64,000 nt of DNA from Casuarina equisetifolia (taxonomy: Eukaryota > Streptophyta > Magnoliopsida > Fagales > Casuarinaceae): positions 24,203,258 through 24,267,257 of the forward strand of contig CM052354.1 of NCBI GenBank assembly GCA_028551475.1, in the 5' to 3' direction. How positions within the stretch are numbered: position 1 is the first letter of the stretch; the number at the start of each line of letters is the position of its first letter. The position numbers were made by a program, and so were the translations under genes. This document shows positions 26,901 through 41,100 of this stretch, piece by piece. The notes under the pieces were generated by a model. That model worked only from the letters and a program-made list of their open reading frames with translations, was not told the DNA's origin and did no database searches.

Positions 26901-27599
26901 ATCAATAACATGGAAATAAAAATATTGGCAAGCAAATTTTAATCTTCCAAATTGTAAATTCAATTTTCAGACCTTTGTTTTTACTAGTGATAATTGGTGC
27001 CGCATAATATCCAATTTAGATCTTTAAAGAGATATACAAATTTTTTTAATTACTTTGGGATTAAGAATTCTTCCAGCTTATATTTTATCCATATTTACAT
27101 TTGCTAAAAACTTGTAGCTCCATCACTCATATTCTCCATAGAAGCACAAGTGCCCGAGTAGAATCTTCTACTTATTTGCCTCAATATCTACTAATTCTTT
27201 TCAATCTTGTACTGAAGGAAAGACTTGTAACTGTACTTACACATTGTACCTCCCCAATTGCTGGCAAATCTTCAGTGTAGAGTTCCATCTTGAAGGCAAA
27301 GTGCTAAAGGAGAAGCAAAAGCACGTAGACCAAGAATATTGTATTTAGTAGTGCACATGAAATGCAGATTATAAGCTGCTACAGCTGTTTCATATTAACA
27401 ATCTTATTGGGATTAAGCTTCACTCATATTAAGATAAATGCTCACAGGTCAATGTGCAAATAAGCAATCTTCTAGTAATATTGACACTTGTTGCCCTACT
27501 ATAACGGAGAATTCTTTGAATGGGTTATGTCTTTGAACTGTCCATTTTTTTTTCTTTTTTTCTTTTCTTTTCTATTTTAAAACAAAAACAAGACTTGGC

Positions 27600-28300
27600 C
27601 CAGACAACTTAGCCTTGAACCATCTACTTCAAGATAGGAATTGCAATCCACAAGTAAATAAGAAATTGAAATCGATCCTCAATAGGAAAACAAACTTCCA
27701 TAGAAGAAATGCATGATATTTATACGAATCAATTTTGCATGTGTTGTTGACTATAAACTTATTTTTATCATATCTTTCTTTTTTTTTCCTTTTATTGTAC
27801 ATTATGATTCTCAGAAAAAAAAATTATGATAACTTGTTCTCCGAGTTAAAAATAGAAAATGAAAATGAGTTCTAAGATGTAAATAAGAGGATGAAAAAAA
27901 TAGTATGTCTATAGCCCTCATGCTTTGACATTTTCCAACACCGTCACAACCATCATAGACAACTTAAGTAGTTAAAAAAAATACTTAACCATTATTATCT
28001 CGCAATGTAAAGGACCTTCTCCAACATGTTTGGTATATCTCAATATAGAGGTATACACTTAGATCAAACAATATCTTTATATGTGTTATTCAAGCTATCA
28101 TACATAGAGACTGCCTTAGAAATAATATATCCCCAATAAGGGATTGGATTCTGTACTACTGCTCCACATTAGATAGTATGTAATTTCTTGGTATATTCAC
28201 ATTAGGCAGTTCATAAATACTTATAAACTCGATCAATCAAAAGGGGAATTTTTACAGTTGAAAAACTGTTGCAAGGCAACTCCAACATGTAAATGCACAT
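27600..28300. other. Intronic/decayed LRR interval of pseudogene D
   Basis: Low-complexity A/T-rich DNA between the fused LRR exon and the pre-malectin exon. The equivalents of LRR exons 38618-38553 and 38339-38295 of gene E are not detectable here. Confidence 0.4.
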
Positions 28301-30771
28301 AGTCTTCCGTACTTGCATGTCAAAAGGATTCCCGACTTCAGCAGGGAGGAGGCCACTGCCAATTGACAATTCACTTATCATCCAACAGTAATATTAGAGA
28401 TGGGATTTTCAGATTTTTGGTCTTCAAAATGAATGTATTTATGCAATAAAAAATCAAATATAGAGAAAAAACCAAAAAATGCAGACATTGTCAAGGATGA
28501 TCCTGTGAGAGAAGCCATATTGGAAAATGTTAAGGATATTGGGCTTTCAGAAGAATTTCCCTGAAGCCTCCTGAAATAACGGTTGGGATTGTTTAGTCAT
28601 TAATCGTGCATAGATACATCTTTATGTTGAAACGTACAAGTAAAGATTAAAATATACGTAGTCCAATATATTATAGCAATAGTATTCCTTATTAACATTG
28701 GGGTATAATGAGTGGTTGAAGATTGTCCAGGATGATCCATCAAATGAAAAACGGATACGAAGAATAATATCATCTTACAAGGCCGTAAGCTTTGATAAAT
28801 TCCTTTTGGAATCAGGTATTCTGCCGGTGAGTTCAGTGTGTGATGCCCACCTGAGGCCAAAAGAAGTATTGGTCAGACGATTCAATTGCAGGTTTCTGCT
28901 TATATTATTATCAAAAACCCTAAAATATTTTCATTCAGTGAGGTAGAAGGTGACAGTAAATTCTTTACAAATGGCTCTCCGAATATCTTTACAAAAGCAG
29001 CAACACCACCAGGAACACACGTAGATGACTTACAGTGAGAGTGGGGATGCCTTAAATGATCTTAAGTCACTAAGCCCTCCAAGTTCATTTGGAAGCTCTC
29101 CTGATAATGCGCTAATGCCAAGATTCCTAATCCATTAGAACATGAGGTAAAATAGGAAAGGTTAAATAGTGCTAATGGATTATGGCCTCAGAGTCTCAAT
29201 TCAAGCTTGCTTACAGGTTCTGCATACAAGTCAAGTTGCGGATTGATGAAGACAGGCTACCTGTCAAGTAATTTTGGGCCAAGTTCCTGTAAGAATTTGA
29301 GAAACTTAGTATATCTAACAATGCCCAAGTCAAAGGGACCATTGTGGAAACTAGCACAACGCATAACGTTCTACTGGATGATATTGTGCACTACAATTTC
29401 AAGGTATAAATTCAATCCTAGCTTACATGACAAAGAAGGTAATCAAAATTCATCTAAAACCAAGTAAACAAAGATTTAAAGGGTTATATAGATTGGTAAG
29501 GAAAGTTAGGGTCCACAGTTCTTCTGGAATTACACCAATGACATCCAAGGCATAGACCTTCCTCCTCTCGCCACCCCTTCCCCCACCCAAAAAAAAAAAA
29601 AAAAAAAAAGGAATCAAAGGGCAAGTAATCATTCAAGTGGATAATTATACGTGCAAGATTCGAGATAGTTTAATTTTCTTGAATTTTTTAAGGCTATTTA
29701 AATAAAAAGCGAATCATCATGTTAAAGGATTGTACTCCAATTTGTCTCACAAGTTCTCACATTGAAGTTTGTAAAATCGTAAGCATAAGCTGTGGTAGCA
29801 TATGAATGCTTGCTCTAGAATATTAGCAAGATACAGGAAAAAAGAAAAAAAAAAATCAGATATCGGTATGTTGCAACAAATTAAAAGTGCAGGTGACACC
29901 TAGTGGAAAAAGGAAAATTGTGGACAAAGTCCACTAGAAATAGATGAATACACTGGATGTTAAGAGATACCACACCAAAGTTTAAGCTACATAGACATTA
30001 TCAGCATCATAAATTGCCAATTCGCTGCGCAGATTAGAGGTTCGTTTTGAGTAAAAAAACATCACGTGAAACCACTGAATCTTCCAAAATATTATTTTTC
30101 TGCAGGTTCCAACACGTACTTTTATTACATTCTTTTTACATTAAGGACACTCAAATAAATTACTGATTGAAAGTTAGACAATTGTCAGTGGAAAATATAC
30201 AACTGGAAATTCCACTATAATTATGCTTCCATGATTAAGGAAAGCATATAAGAGACGGAGCAAAGCATAAAAGAGAAAAGGACATACAGTTGGGTAATGT
30301 GACAAGTAGCCTCATTTTCATAAGAGAAGTCGTCTTTGATAAAGGGATTGTAATGTCCCACATCCAGGGAGGTTGAATGGATGGCTGCTCCACTACATGG
30401 TTTCCCACTTGTATTCCACTGATTTGGAGTCGCTGAGATACTCCATTTCAAATTCAAAGCTCTCACTGCCATAAAAAATTCACAATTATATAACTGCTAT
30501 GAGCATGGAAATCACTTATATATGTTTCTATAAATAGACGTGACAAAAAAATTGATTCTTCAAATATGGAAAGTTTCAGGAAAAGACAAGCACTGAGAAC
30601 AAAAAATGACACGCCTATGTCCGTGTGTTCGACTGACACAAAGAGAGAGAGAGACCTTCAGCAGGGGCAGTGACAGCCGAGGCTCCACTTTCAGCTTGAG
30701 CCACAAAAGGCCAGAACCAAGATGAAAGCAGCATAAAAAGCATAGACCAAAACTGGTGATGATCCGGCCAT

Positions 30772-31273
30772 CACCTTTACCTTCCCTATGAGATTGATCT
30801 GCCAAACAGAGAGAGCAAGGATCGGGACTGAGAGAGAGACACACACCAACACAGACTGGCGGAGACGGCCATCTCAAATATATATAAGGTTCCGAGATCA
30901 TATAATAATTTGAATTGTCAGAAAGACTTAGTTATCAAAATGTTTAAGTTTCTTATTGACATTCTGCTCGATAAGAAATGAGAACCAATCAACTGGCACA
31001 CGTGTAAGAAGGCAAATGACTCCATACTAATAAGCAACCGGCCTTCACTTTCACTTTCCCCTCAAACTTCTTTGTCTTCATCGACTAGATTCGAATACAA
31101 CGTTTGATTGTTTTTGCACACGAACCCTATAGTCTGTTTTTTTTTTAAAAAAAAAAAGTAATAATTTTTAACATTACAATATATGTAGTCAACCTACACA
31201 TAATATCTCAAATTTTAAATTTATTATTAAAATTCTTACTAACTCACTACTTACTAGATATAGATAAACCTGT
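30772..31273. other. 5' flank of pseudogene D
   Basis: AT-rich spacer upstream of the D start. The part nearest D resembles the leader of E around the start codon (ggaaggt...gatcatcacca). No gene was found. Confidence 0.4.
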
Positions 31274-31770
31274 CATTACTTTGCGGGCATCGCAGGTGGG
31301 CTACAAACGTCTCATAACTGGAAAATCAGAAAGTAGCAAGAAACTACGATACTGATTTTGCAGCCTGCTTAGCCCCTGAATATAATGATTTGCAGCCTGC
31401 TTGGGATGAATGCATCTATTTTCTGAGTATACATAAATGTAAAAGCTATCTTTTATGAGTAATTATTCCTAGTTTTTCCCATGACGAGTTCCTTCAAAGC
31501 AAAAAAAAAAAAAAAAAGGGAGAAATGAAACTGAACTTTTGGAATGAGTGCAGAGAAAAGCCAAGGGCTTGCTTTGTTTGGCAGAATAGGAAGCCACATG
31601 CTAATTTTGATCTCGCACGCCCTCTATTTTTCTTTTGAACAGATTTATCTTTTACATTTTTTATATATAAGATTCGAAGTTTCAGGCTTGGGACGTGAAT
31701 TCTTATTAATCTTCAAATCACATTTTTTGTCGGATTTTTTTTTATCTCCTCTTTAAACTCTAGGAGCCCT
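31274..31770 (+). pseudogene. SCI1 fragment 2: 3' end of last exon plus 3' UTR
   Basis: Aligns with SCI1 from about 19697 through the stop codon (cataactggaaaatca) and on into its 3' UTR (ctattttctgagtat; tgcagagaaaagccaagggc). The coding part is only about 60 bp and not meaningfully open. Together with fragment 1 it covers the last SCI1 exon except for about 70 bp, with the 8.2-kb D block lying between the two pieces. Confidence 0.85.
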
Positions 31771-32108
31771 CTATTCAAACATCAGTACTCAGCCTCCCAG
31801 AAGCACATAGCAGCCCAACATAAGTAGGTTTCATCAGACAGTGCCCTCGGTTAGCCAATGTTTGCAACTACTTCACTATGACAATCACATTGGATTTCAT
31901 GCTTTGGTCTCAGATACAGCCTCATTATGACGGCAACCTCTATTTACTGACATGCAGGGAAGATGCCAAACCTCAGAGAAAATTCATTCACAATCAAACA
32001 TATCTACAGTCGCATAATTACTTATTCGGTCTGGAGTTGAAGAATAAACAAAGTTTGAAGTCGGGCCAAGGAAATACAAAATCAACAAGGACAGTATGAG
32101 ACAGATTC
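31771..32108. other. 3' flank of gene E
   Basis: Matches the 3' flank of remnant C (about 20700-21150). It probably holds the 3' UTR of gene E. No gene was seen. Confidence 0.55.
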
Positions 32109-35100
32109 TCATCTACCCTCTTTGATAGTCTCACGGAGTAAGGGCTTAGAAGGACTTAATGGTGGCTTCTCCAAATAAGCCACCACGCTCGTACTTGATA
32201 AGTCGAAATTGCGACCAGAGGTTCCCTGGGTTGCATCATTAGTCATGAAGCCTGTAACATCATCAAACTTCCAATCTGTCAAATATCCAGGTCTTGAGGT
32301 TACAGTGCTTACTTCAATATCTCCTGAAAGCATTGCCACCACGCGCGACATTGATGGCCGTAACGTTGGGGATGCCTGTGTGCACAACAAAGATACTCCG
32401 ATCACGCGTTTCACTTCCTCTTCATTGAATTCTGATACTGCAGAGTCCAGAAGGTCAACTTCGGAGTTGTTTTCATGTAAGAGCCAGGCCTGAGGACACA
32501 GGTTCTTAGGCTTCAGAATATAGTATACAAACGGTGGCAATGAGTATCCTAATTCTTACAATGAGTCTACTTTCAGATAAATATACTATAAAGGTGGTGG
32601 ACGCGAGTAGCCCAATTGCTTCAATGAGTCTCAGTGATTTTCATAATATAGTATAGCATCTTGGGAGTTCCATAAATGTTCAAGCAAGCAACTATATGTT
32701 CAACGCTGATTTTGTGATAGTAATAAATCTTTCCTTTTCAATCTTAACGTGATCCAGGTTTTGATCTGGTTTCAACTTTTCAGCAGAAACAAAATATATG
32801 TAGCTGTGATGGTTATGTCTGTCATTAATTGAGAACCCAAGCTAAAAACAAATATATGCTAATGAAACTTTCTGAAGGGGACTGAAACCCTTCTCATTGG
32901 AAGACAGATCACAATGGGAAATGGAGCATAAGAAAGTTTTCATACCCATTCAAGAAGATATACTTTCTCTTCTTCCAAGGTTGAGTCAGCATTTGGCCTT
33001 CCACTAACAAGCTCTAGGGCCACAACACCAAAGGAAAACACATCAGCCTTCTCTGTGAGGTGGCCACGCATGGCATACTCCGGTGCCAAATATCCACTAC
33101 ATCGGTAAAAATCATAAGCCAAATTTAGCACAAGATAACTTGTTAACAAAGATAAAATAAAAGATTTTACACTTTAGAAAGAGTAGATGCCTAATTAAGC
33201 TCAGGAACTTACATAGTTCCTGCAACTCTAGTGCTTATGTGGGTCTTTTTATCATCATAAAGCTTGGCTAACCCAAAGTCTGATATTTTGGGGATCAGCT
33301 CACTGTCAAGCAGAATATTACTAGCCTTCACATCTCGATGTACAATTCGTAGCCGTGACTCCTCATGAAGATATGCTAGACCTCTTGCTACACCCAAACA
33401 TATTTCATATCGTGTTGACCAATCGAGATTCAAACTTGTATTTCCTGCTTCATGCAAGCATATAAGACTTTATTTACTTAAGATATGAACCCTAAATACA
33501 TCCATAAACTCATTCACGTATACATAAATTTGCAAGTATAAAATTGTATGTACATCTATACAAACAAAGATTAGAAGAAGAACAAATATGCATCCACTTA
33601 CCAAATAATGCTTGATCAAGACTTCTATTTTCTAGAAACTCGTAAACAAGAAGTTGTTTTTCTCTCTCAATGCAACACCCATACAATTTCACAAGGTTAC
33701 GGTGTTGCACAGCAGAAATGGTAGCAATCTCAGTTATGAATTGGTTCCTTCCTTGGTGTGATGCCACAGATAGTTGCTTTACAGCAATTACTCTACCATC
33801 GTTAAGTGTTCCCTGTTCAGTATGAAGTTTTTTTTTTAAAAAAAAAAATGAGGCAGAAAGAACCCATTGTTCAATTAGATAAAAAATTGTCTTTTTTGTT
33901 AATCATACTTAATTATTCAATTGGACATCCTTGATACCTAAAAAAATTGAAGAAACTATATTCTCAAATGTCACTACTTATATCATGATTCCAAAAGTTA
34001 TCAAATCTAACATATATCAGCCAAATATAGTTTTTGTTTGATATTCAATTTATGCATCTATAGAAGAAGATCCCATAGTTATGGAATGCTTCTTCTTTCA
34101 TTGTTTTGAATGTAAAAATAATTTATGCTTAAGAGTTCTAATCCTTTGGTATATAAAGAAAGGAATAAAAATCATTATTGGACAATGTAACATCAAATAA
34201 AGCCAAAAGATAAAAATGATTTAGTTACAAGGAAACATATACAGGTTTTCAATTTGGAAAAAGTGGTGTAAACCAGAAAAGAACAACAAAGTATATTTCT
34301 TGATTTGATTGAAAAGTTTGAATATCTTTCAACTCTAACCATGGTAAAAATATGCCATAATAAAACTGCAAATCTGCAAGACCTAGTAAAACATAAACAA
34401 ATGACTTATGGACATCCTTTTCTGTGTCTTTCAATACTTTCATCATATTACTACAACAATAGCATTTGCTAGCATCATATTACTACAACACTTGCAATTT
34501 CAAAAAACTGGTTGGGGAAATGGAAGTATAGCAGGCAATTAATGAAAGAAAGAAAAAGTTAAAAAAAGAAAATCTAAATGGTTATGTCGCAAGCTGCGCT
34601 TAGTTACTACTTGGAAATTACAATGGATATAACAGTCACAGAACTTATGTCAAATAGTCAAGTTTAAGACACTCTAAGTGGTCTCAGCCTCTTTGTTTAT
34701 TTGATTAGAAAGAGAAATTACCTTATAGACAGGTCCAAATCCTCCCTCTCCTAGCTTATTCACAGGAGCAAAATCTTCTGTAGCTGTCCTTAGTTCAGTG
34801 TAGGTGAAAGTGACTGTTTTAGCATCTATTCCCAAGAGCTCTGCAATTTCAACATAAACACAGGTTTATCTATATCTATAATCAATTTACGTGAATTTTT
34901 TATGAGTGAAAATGCCACATTGCTTTTATATCTTAAATGTCTTGCTTGTTGCACATTAACCATCAGTGTTTCAGAAAAAATGTTGGACCAGAGATGGGAG
35001 ATTCAATACAAGAACATATAGAAAGTTCTGTAAAATGGGGCTTCGACAGATAAGTAACATTCATTTCCATTACTCTTTGGTGATAAAATGTGTGTCTCCG

Positions 35101-38100
35101 TATTACTACGGGGACATGGAAGAGGTCTTGATAAAACTGCCTTGATGCAGCTATTGTTGTACTTATGCCATATGCAGCACACACAGGCCACCTTACTATA
35201 ATTATTTGTCAAGCCACTCGACAGGCAACAGTTCCACATATATGCTATGTAGACTAAAAACCAATGAATTTTGATACCTTAAATGGACGTCAATATAATT
35301 TGTGACTTACCTTCATCATCATCAGCTGGTAGCTGTTTCCTTCTCTGAACAATGCAGAAAACCACAACGACAGACAGAGAGCTTAGAACTCCAACACCAA
35401 AAACAACACCTACGATCAGACCAGTCCTGTTCTTCTTGCTGCTTGGAGGTTTGTTATCAACAGTGGGGATAAAATCTATACAAATGCAAGGATATCAATG
35501 ACACGGAACTAACACTGGCAGAAAGTAGATCATAATTTTCTGAATTGTAATGTCAACCTATTAGACTGTATTACCTGGGGTAGCACTGATGGCTGAAATA
35601 GAAGGTCCATAAGTACCTTGACCAGGTATGCAACAAGTTCCTTTTCCCGCCCAAAAGAGATGGACTTCAAGGTAGTTTTCTGATACCTGGACCTGAAATT
35701 CCTTCTGAACGGCTCGTAATGAGACTCCACCAGCTTCCTTTTGTATGTCAAAATTCTTTAAAACACGTTCCCCCTGGCATAAAGAGTCAAAACTTTAAAT
35801 AATGGCAAACAAAGTCTATCTTTGACATACTAGAGTTAATTTCTTCATTGGCGAAAAAGAGAAGTCATTAAACCTTTTTACATGCCCTCAACTTTTCTTT
35901 TTGATGAAATGTAGCTTGTAAGCTAAGCAAAGCAGATTTCTTCAAATATCATTCACTATTTTGGAAGCACAAGATACAGATTTAGCATAATCAATTTTGT
36001 TGTTCTATTTGTATCATATTTATTACTATTTATCACCTGATCATTTACTACAAGAAGGGACAAATAATCATGATTTAAAAAATGATAATTACAATATAAA
36101 ATAAAAATCAATAGAATATTTTAAAAATCATAGAAAATCTTGATGCAAACAATGTAAACTCTTTGATTATTGTCATTCTAAAATATCAATCTTGTCCTTT
36201 TTTCTTTCCAAACACAAAATAAATCCTTATTTGGACAAACATAACTGTTATTCATTGGGTTTACAAGAACTAAAATATAAAGAGGGAAAAATTCATTGCT
36301 GCACATAATCTAACTCTAAACTAATTCAATTATATCTTACATACCAGGATATAAATATCAAAGACACGTCTCCCAAGACTTTTCCATGTAGTAGAACTGT
36401 CCAAAATTATAGTTTCTGCAAACTGAAGCTTTACAGTGTAGTTCCCATTCTCAAGCCCCAAACCATAGTACCTTAATGATGAAGCGGAGATTCGAGCGGT
36501 TTGGAACAATTCCGAGTCTAGAGTGTTTGTGAATTGAGATGACGAACTACTAGTATACTTAGGATTATTGGACCCAATAAAATATCCAACATTGCTAACT
36601 GCCCATCTGTTTGTATTTATAACATAATATGTAGCTGGGCCAAGTGTCTCATTATCACTCTCAAAGACAGTCCCATCAGAGGAAGTAATTTGAGGACCAC
36701 CACTCTTAATGCCAAAATTATAATCTAAAAAGCCATACAAAAGATAAACATAATCAATAGTTAAGGGTAGAAAAGATAATTAAATTATCAAGTTGTATCA
36801 TATAAGTCTTAATGTGAACATATTATGCATTTCAAATTGGTCATGGTTAAAGTCAAAAGCATAATCAATTTGACAAGCATATTGGACATGGTTCACCTCA
36901 TCTATAAGTTCAATATTTAACTAAGCAACCAAGGATAAAAGGTTGATATATCAAATCCAATTTCAAACCTTTCTGAATGATAGATTGTGATGATGCCTCG
37001 GTAGACCTCAATTGCCCTTGCAACTTTTTATAAAGCCCATCATTTGTTTTTATTGGTAATAAGATAGGATGCATAAGTTACAATTTAACTCTTTAAAAGA
37101 ATATACTTAATTTTTTAATTACCTTGAGATTAAGAATAGTTCTAGGTTGTATTGTATCCATACCAACCTTTGGTAAAAAATTGAAGTTCAATCACTTAAA
37201 TTCTTCCTAGAAACACCAGTTTTTATGTAGAATTTTCTACTTATTTGCCTCAATATCTAATAGTCCTTATCAATCTTGTACTCAAGGATTGGCTTTTAAT
37301 TGTACTTACATATTCCAGTGCCTCGATTGCAAGGAAAGCTCCGTTGTAGGCAGTTCCACCCAAAAGGCAAAGCACTAAAGGACAAAGAAATGCACGTAGA
37401 CAAAGAATATTATATTCAGCGTTACAAATGATATATAAATTATAAGCAGTTATATCTATTTCATACTAACATTCTTATTATGATTAAGCTTCACTTCTGG
37501 TAAGATAAATGCTTACTTGTTGGTGTGTCAATTAGCATTCTCTTAATAACACTAAGAGTTGTTGCTCTCTGATAAGAGAGAGTTCTTTTAATGGAGTTAT
37601 GTGTTTGAACTATCTACTATAAGATAAGAATGCCATTACTAAGAAATTGAAATCAATCCTCCATATGAGGGCAAACTTCCACAAAAACAAACATATGATT
37701 TTTATGACAAATCAGCTCTGTGTAAATTGTTGAATCTAACCTTATTCTATCGTATACTTTTCTTTCTTTCTTTTTTTTTTCCTTCCTTTCTTCTTCTTCT
37801 TCTTCCCTTTTTTTGTTAGAAATGATTTCACACAATAAACTTTCCTATATTTTCCATGTACTGGTTGGGTTTGATAGTCCCTATTTCTCCTTTTAGTAAC
37901 AATGTGAGCTAAACTCTCTAATTTAGTAGGTAACGTCCTATATTTGGAGAACATAGATAAGATGATATTTTAGTAGACAAATTACCATAAAGATGTCAAT
38001 AAGATGGCAAAACCTGGCTTGACCCATTCTAGTACACAAAATGAATTTTTTTCAAATTACAGAACCATATGACTAGTTTGTTGTTGGAGTTTGTGATAGT

Positions 38101-41100
38101 CTTTTCAATCAACAGATCTAAAGTTGAAATAATTTGTAGATGCAGGTTCAAATGAAATTATATGAGACCAAAGCCAAATTTCAATGAGACCAACGGTAAT
38201 TTAAACTGGATTGGAACTCAAAACTTGTTTTTTCCAGATTCATTTTGGCAAAAAATCAACTAATAGAAGTAATATACAATGTGAAGAGATCTACCTGCTG
38301 TTTGAACTTTCTATTGTGAAGTTGTTGGCAACTACGTTGCTGCATCATATAAACCAAATGATCTAAATGTCAGGCTACTCACTAGTGAAAGCAGAGGATG
38401 GAAAGCTAATTTTCAAAATTCAAGATTTGAATTGTACTTAATAAAAAAGTATTATTCACAAGTAGCAGATATACAAATATTGGAAATATAAAGAGAAATA
38501 TATGTAACAATTAGATATATAGGTGCAGGGTGAATTTAACAGTGAAACATACAGTTGTAAATTTTGTTGGCTGACCCAAGAAGGAAAGCTTCCCCCTAAG
38601 TTATTGTAAGACAAATCACTGCAAGCATAACATTAAGGGGACATTAGATACAGGCTCCATCCAATCAGTGTTCAATACTAATTAGGAGTTAGTCAAGTGA
38701 GTCAATGCATTAGAATAAAATTTTGACAACTAAGTTTCAAATCTAAAAATGTATATTTTCCGTCTCTCCATTTTTGATATATAATGAAAATACAAAAACA
38801 TACAGAAAGAAATACTTAACCGCTTAGAACAATCAGCAGTTTATCAAATTGATTTCAAAACTTGGATTAACTGGACTGCAGCAACTAGATTTTTCTCTCT
38901 CAGTGTACGAAAGTTCTCCAATATGATTGTTATTTCTCAATATACGAGTAAACATAAGTAATGCAAAAAAAAATAGCACATGTTCCATACTGGAAAGGAT
39001 TCTGCACAACCATTGAACATAACAAAATATGGTTTCTTTCTTTGTATATTTACATTAGGTAGTTTACAAAAACTTATAACCTCTATAAATTCAAAGGCAG
39101 TTTTTTAAATTTGAGAACCAGTAGCTGAAAAGCCCATTTTCAATGCACTTAACCTTGAAACGAACACATTGTCTTCTGCACTTACATGTTGAGAAGATTC
39201 CCACTTTTTTGTGCAGGGAGGGTGCCATTTAACTTATTATTTCCGAGAAACCTGAGAGTGAAGGAACCATTACATTCTTCAATATAGAAAAGAGTAGGTT
39301 GGGATGGATAATGCACAGAATAGCAGATAAGGTGTATTACAAGTAAGAGAGCGAACTCAGATTGAAAAGGGAATCTGGAATCTGCCCTGTTATATTGTTG
39401 AAGCTCAAATCCCTGAACAGATAGATAATGTTGTCACGTTGATTGAATAAAAAAGAAAAAATTACTTTCACTATGCTGTAAGATACATAAAAGTACTTGT
39501 CTACCAGAAAATCACAAAAGTTAAGCCTTATGCATCATCCAAACAAGAAAGAAGGATCAAACAAAGGACGGAAAAAATGGTAATTGGAGATGAAAAGGAC
39601 GTGAATGAGTTTGAAATGCTATATAATCCCATAATTATGCCAAACCAGAGCGGTCTGTAAATTTCAGAGCACAATCATTACAAATTTCTTTCTCTGGGTT
39701 GAGTTTACTCTGCCAAACAAATAACAAAGAGTAAACTCAACCTTACACAATCCAATCACTGTATCTGTCGCAAGAGTTGCCAATCAGTGGCTATTACTTA
39801 CAGCTGTCTCAACCTTTGGTATTCTCCTAGGTTGGATGGAAGTGAATCTGATATATTATTATTCCTCAGCACTCTGCGATGCATGCAATTGAATTGTTAA
39901 AGCATATTCAGGAAGAGCAACAAACAAGAAAACATAAGGCTTAATGGTGTTGCCTTACAGTGTACTTAGAGACTTCAAATCTTTTATGAATGCCAATGAA
40001 GAGCTTCCATTTGACAAATCACTTATCATCCTACAATAATTTGAGACATGGTACTTTTAGCTTCCTAGATCTTCAAAATGAATTTATGTATTCAATACCA
40101 AATTAGAATCTATTAGATGAACTAAAAAATGCAGGCACTCACAATTCTGTCAGAGAAGTCAAATTCGAAATTGTGGAGGGTATTGGACCTTCGAAAGAGT
40201 TTCCCTGAAGCCTCCTGAAATAACAGTTGATATTGATAAATCGTTAAACGTCCATAGATGCAGTTTTTTATACAGCAACATACAAGTAAAAATTAAAATT
40301 TACGTAGTCCCACATCTTGTTAGCAGGAGCATTTCTTATTAACAATGTGGTGTAACTAGTGCTTGGGCCTTATCAAGGATGATTGGTCAAAGAGAAAATG
40401 GATAGGGGTAACAATATCGTCTTACAGGACAGTAAGCTTCGAAAAATTCCCTATGAAATCAGGTATCCTGCCTGTGAGTTCAGTATCTGATGCCCACCTG
40501 AGATCAGAAGAAGTATTTTATCAAAAACAATTGCTGGTGGTTTTTTTTTTTCTCATTTACCAACATATTCATTCCAGAAAGTTTTCAATCAAAAAAGAGG
40601 AAGATGACAGTAAATTCTTACACTGTTTTGAGGCTTCGTAGGTTTGCAAATGTGGAAGGAATCTCACCACTAACTCCAGAACTGTCAATATAGCTGCCAA
40701 GGTGAACAGTTGCATGAGTCAACAGAAAGCAGTCTGTCATCGACCCATATGAAAATCTAGTAATAATAGATAATGGATTTTACAACCAAAAGACAGTGCT
40801 CAAGCCATCATCAAAATCTCATTCCGGTAGATAACTTTCCTAGAGCATACTAAGTATGTGCACATTAACTACTGAAGTTAAAATGTGATTGCTGTCATCA
40901 ACTGCATCATTTCCGCCATTGCTCTACTATGGCATGTTAAAAAGAAATGCATCAAGCCTTTGAAATGCAAAATGCTTTGATCTGACCTACATTACAACCT
41001 TAATTGACTCACTTATAAACTTAAGCCACAGAGGAGAAGCTTCATTAGACTCATTTGCAAAATTTCATCACCTTGCTAAAATTGTAATCTAATGATTTTG

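Larger units (their letters stand above)
23680..30771 (-). pseudogene. RLK pseudogene D: diverged LRR-VIII-2 kinase lacking the malectin domain
   Basis: Minus strand. Exon equivalents: 30771-30656 (signal peptide, frameshifted by 1 nt), 30465-30288, about 29567-29498 (donor lost), 29286-29215, 29126-29055 (donor lost), 28850-28779, 28570-28499, a fused 66-nt LRR exon 28382-28317, 27303-27241, membrane exon 26882-26709, 26212-26097, 25252-25043, 24884-24650, 24532-24382, 24234-23680. Only about 360 bp separate the pre-malectin and membrane exons, so both malectin exons (377 and 199 nt in A) are absent. The 25252-25043 exon is 210 nt instead of 211; one T is missing at the codons for LVKLYG, which shifts the frame. 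HRDVK, DFG and APEYA survive. The C-terminal tail is longer than in A, E or F and carries a 30-aa repeat. This was a divergent lineage rather than a copy of E. Function is doubtful. Confidence 0.85.

Noticed and set aside
34963-35239. Similar short ORFs in E (34963-35239) and D (26405-26605)
   Set aside because: They lie in the equivalent intron after the membrane exon of each gene. The similarity is shared ancestry of introns, and the frames shift against each other.
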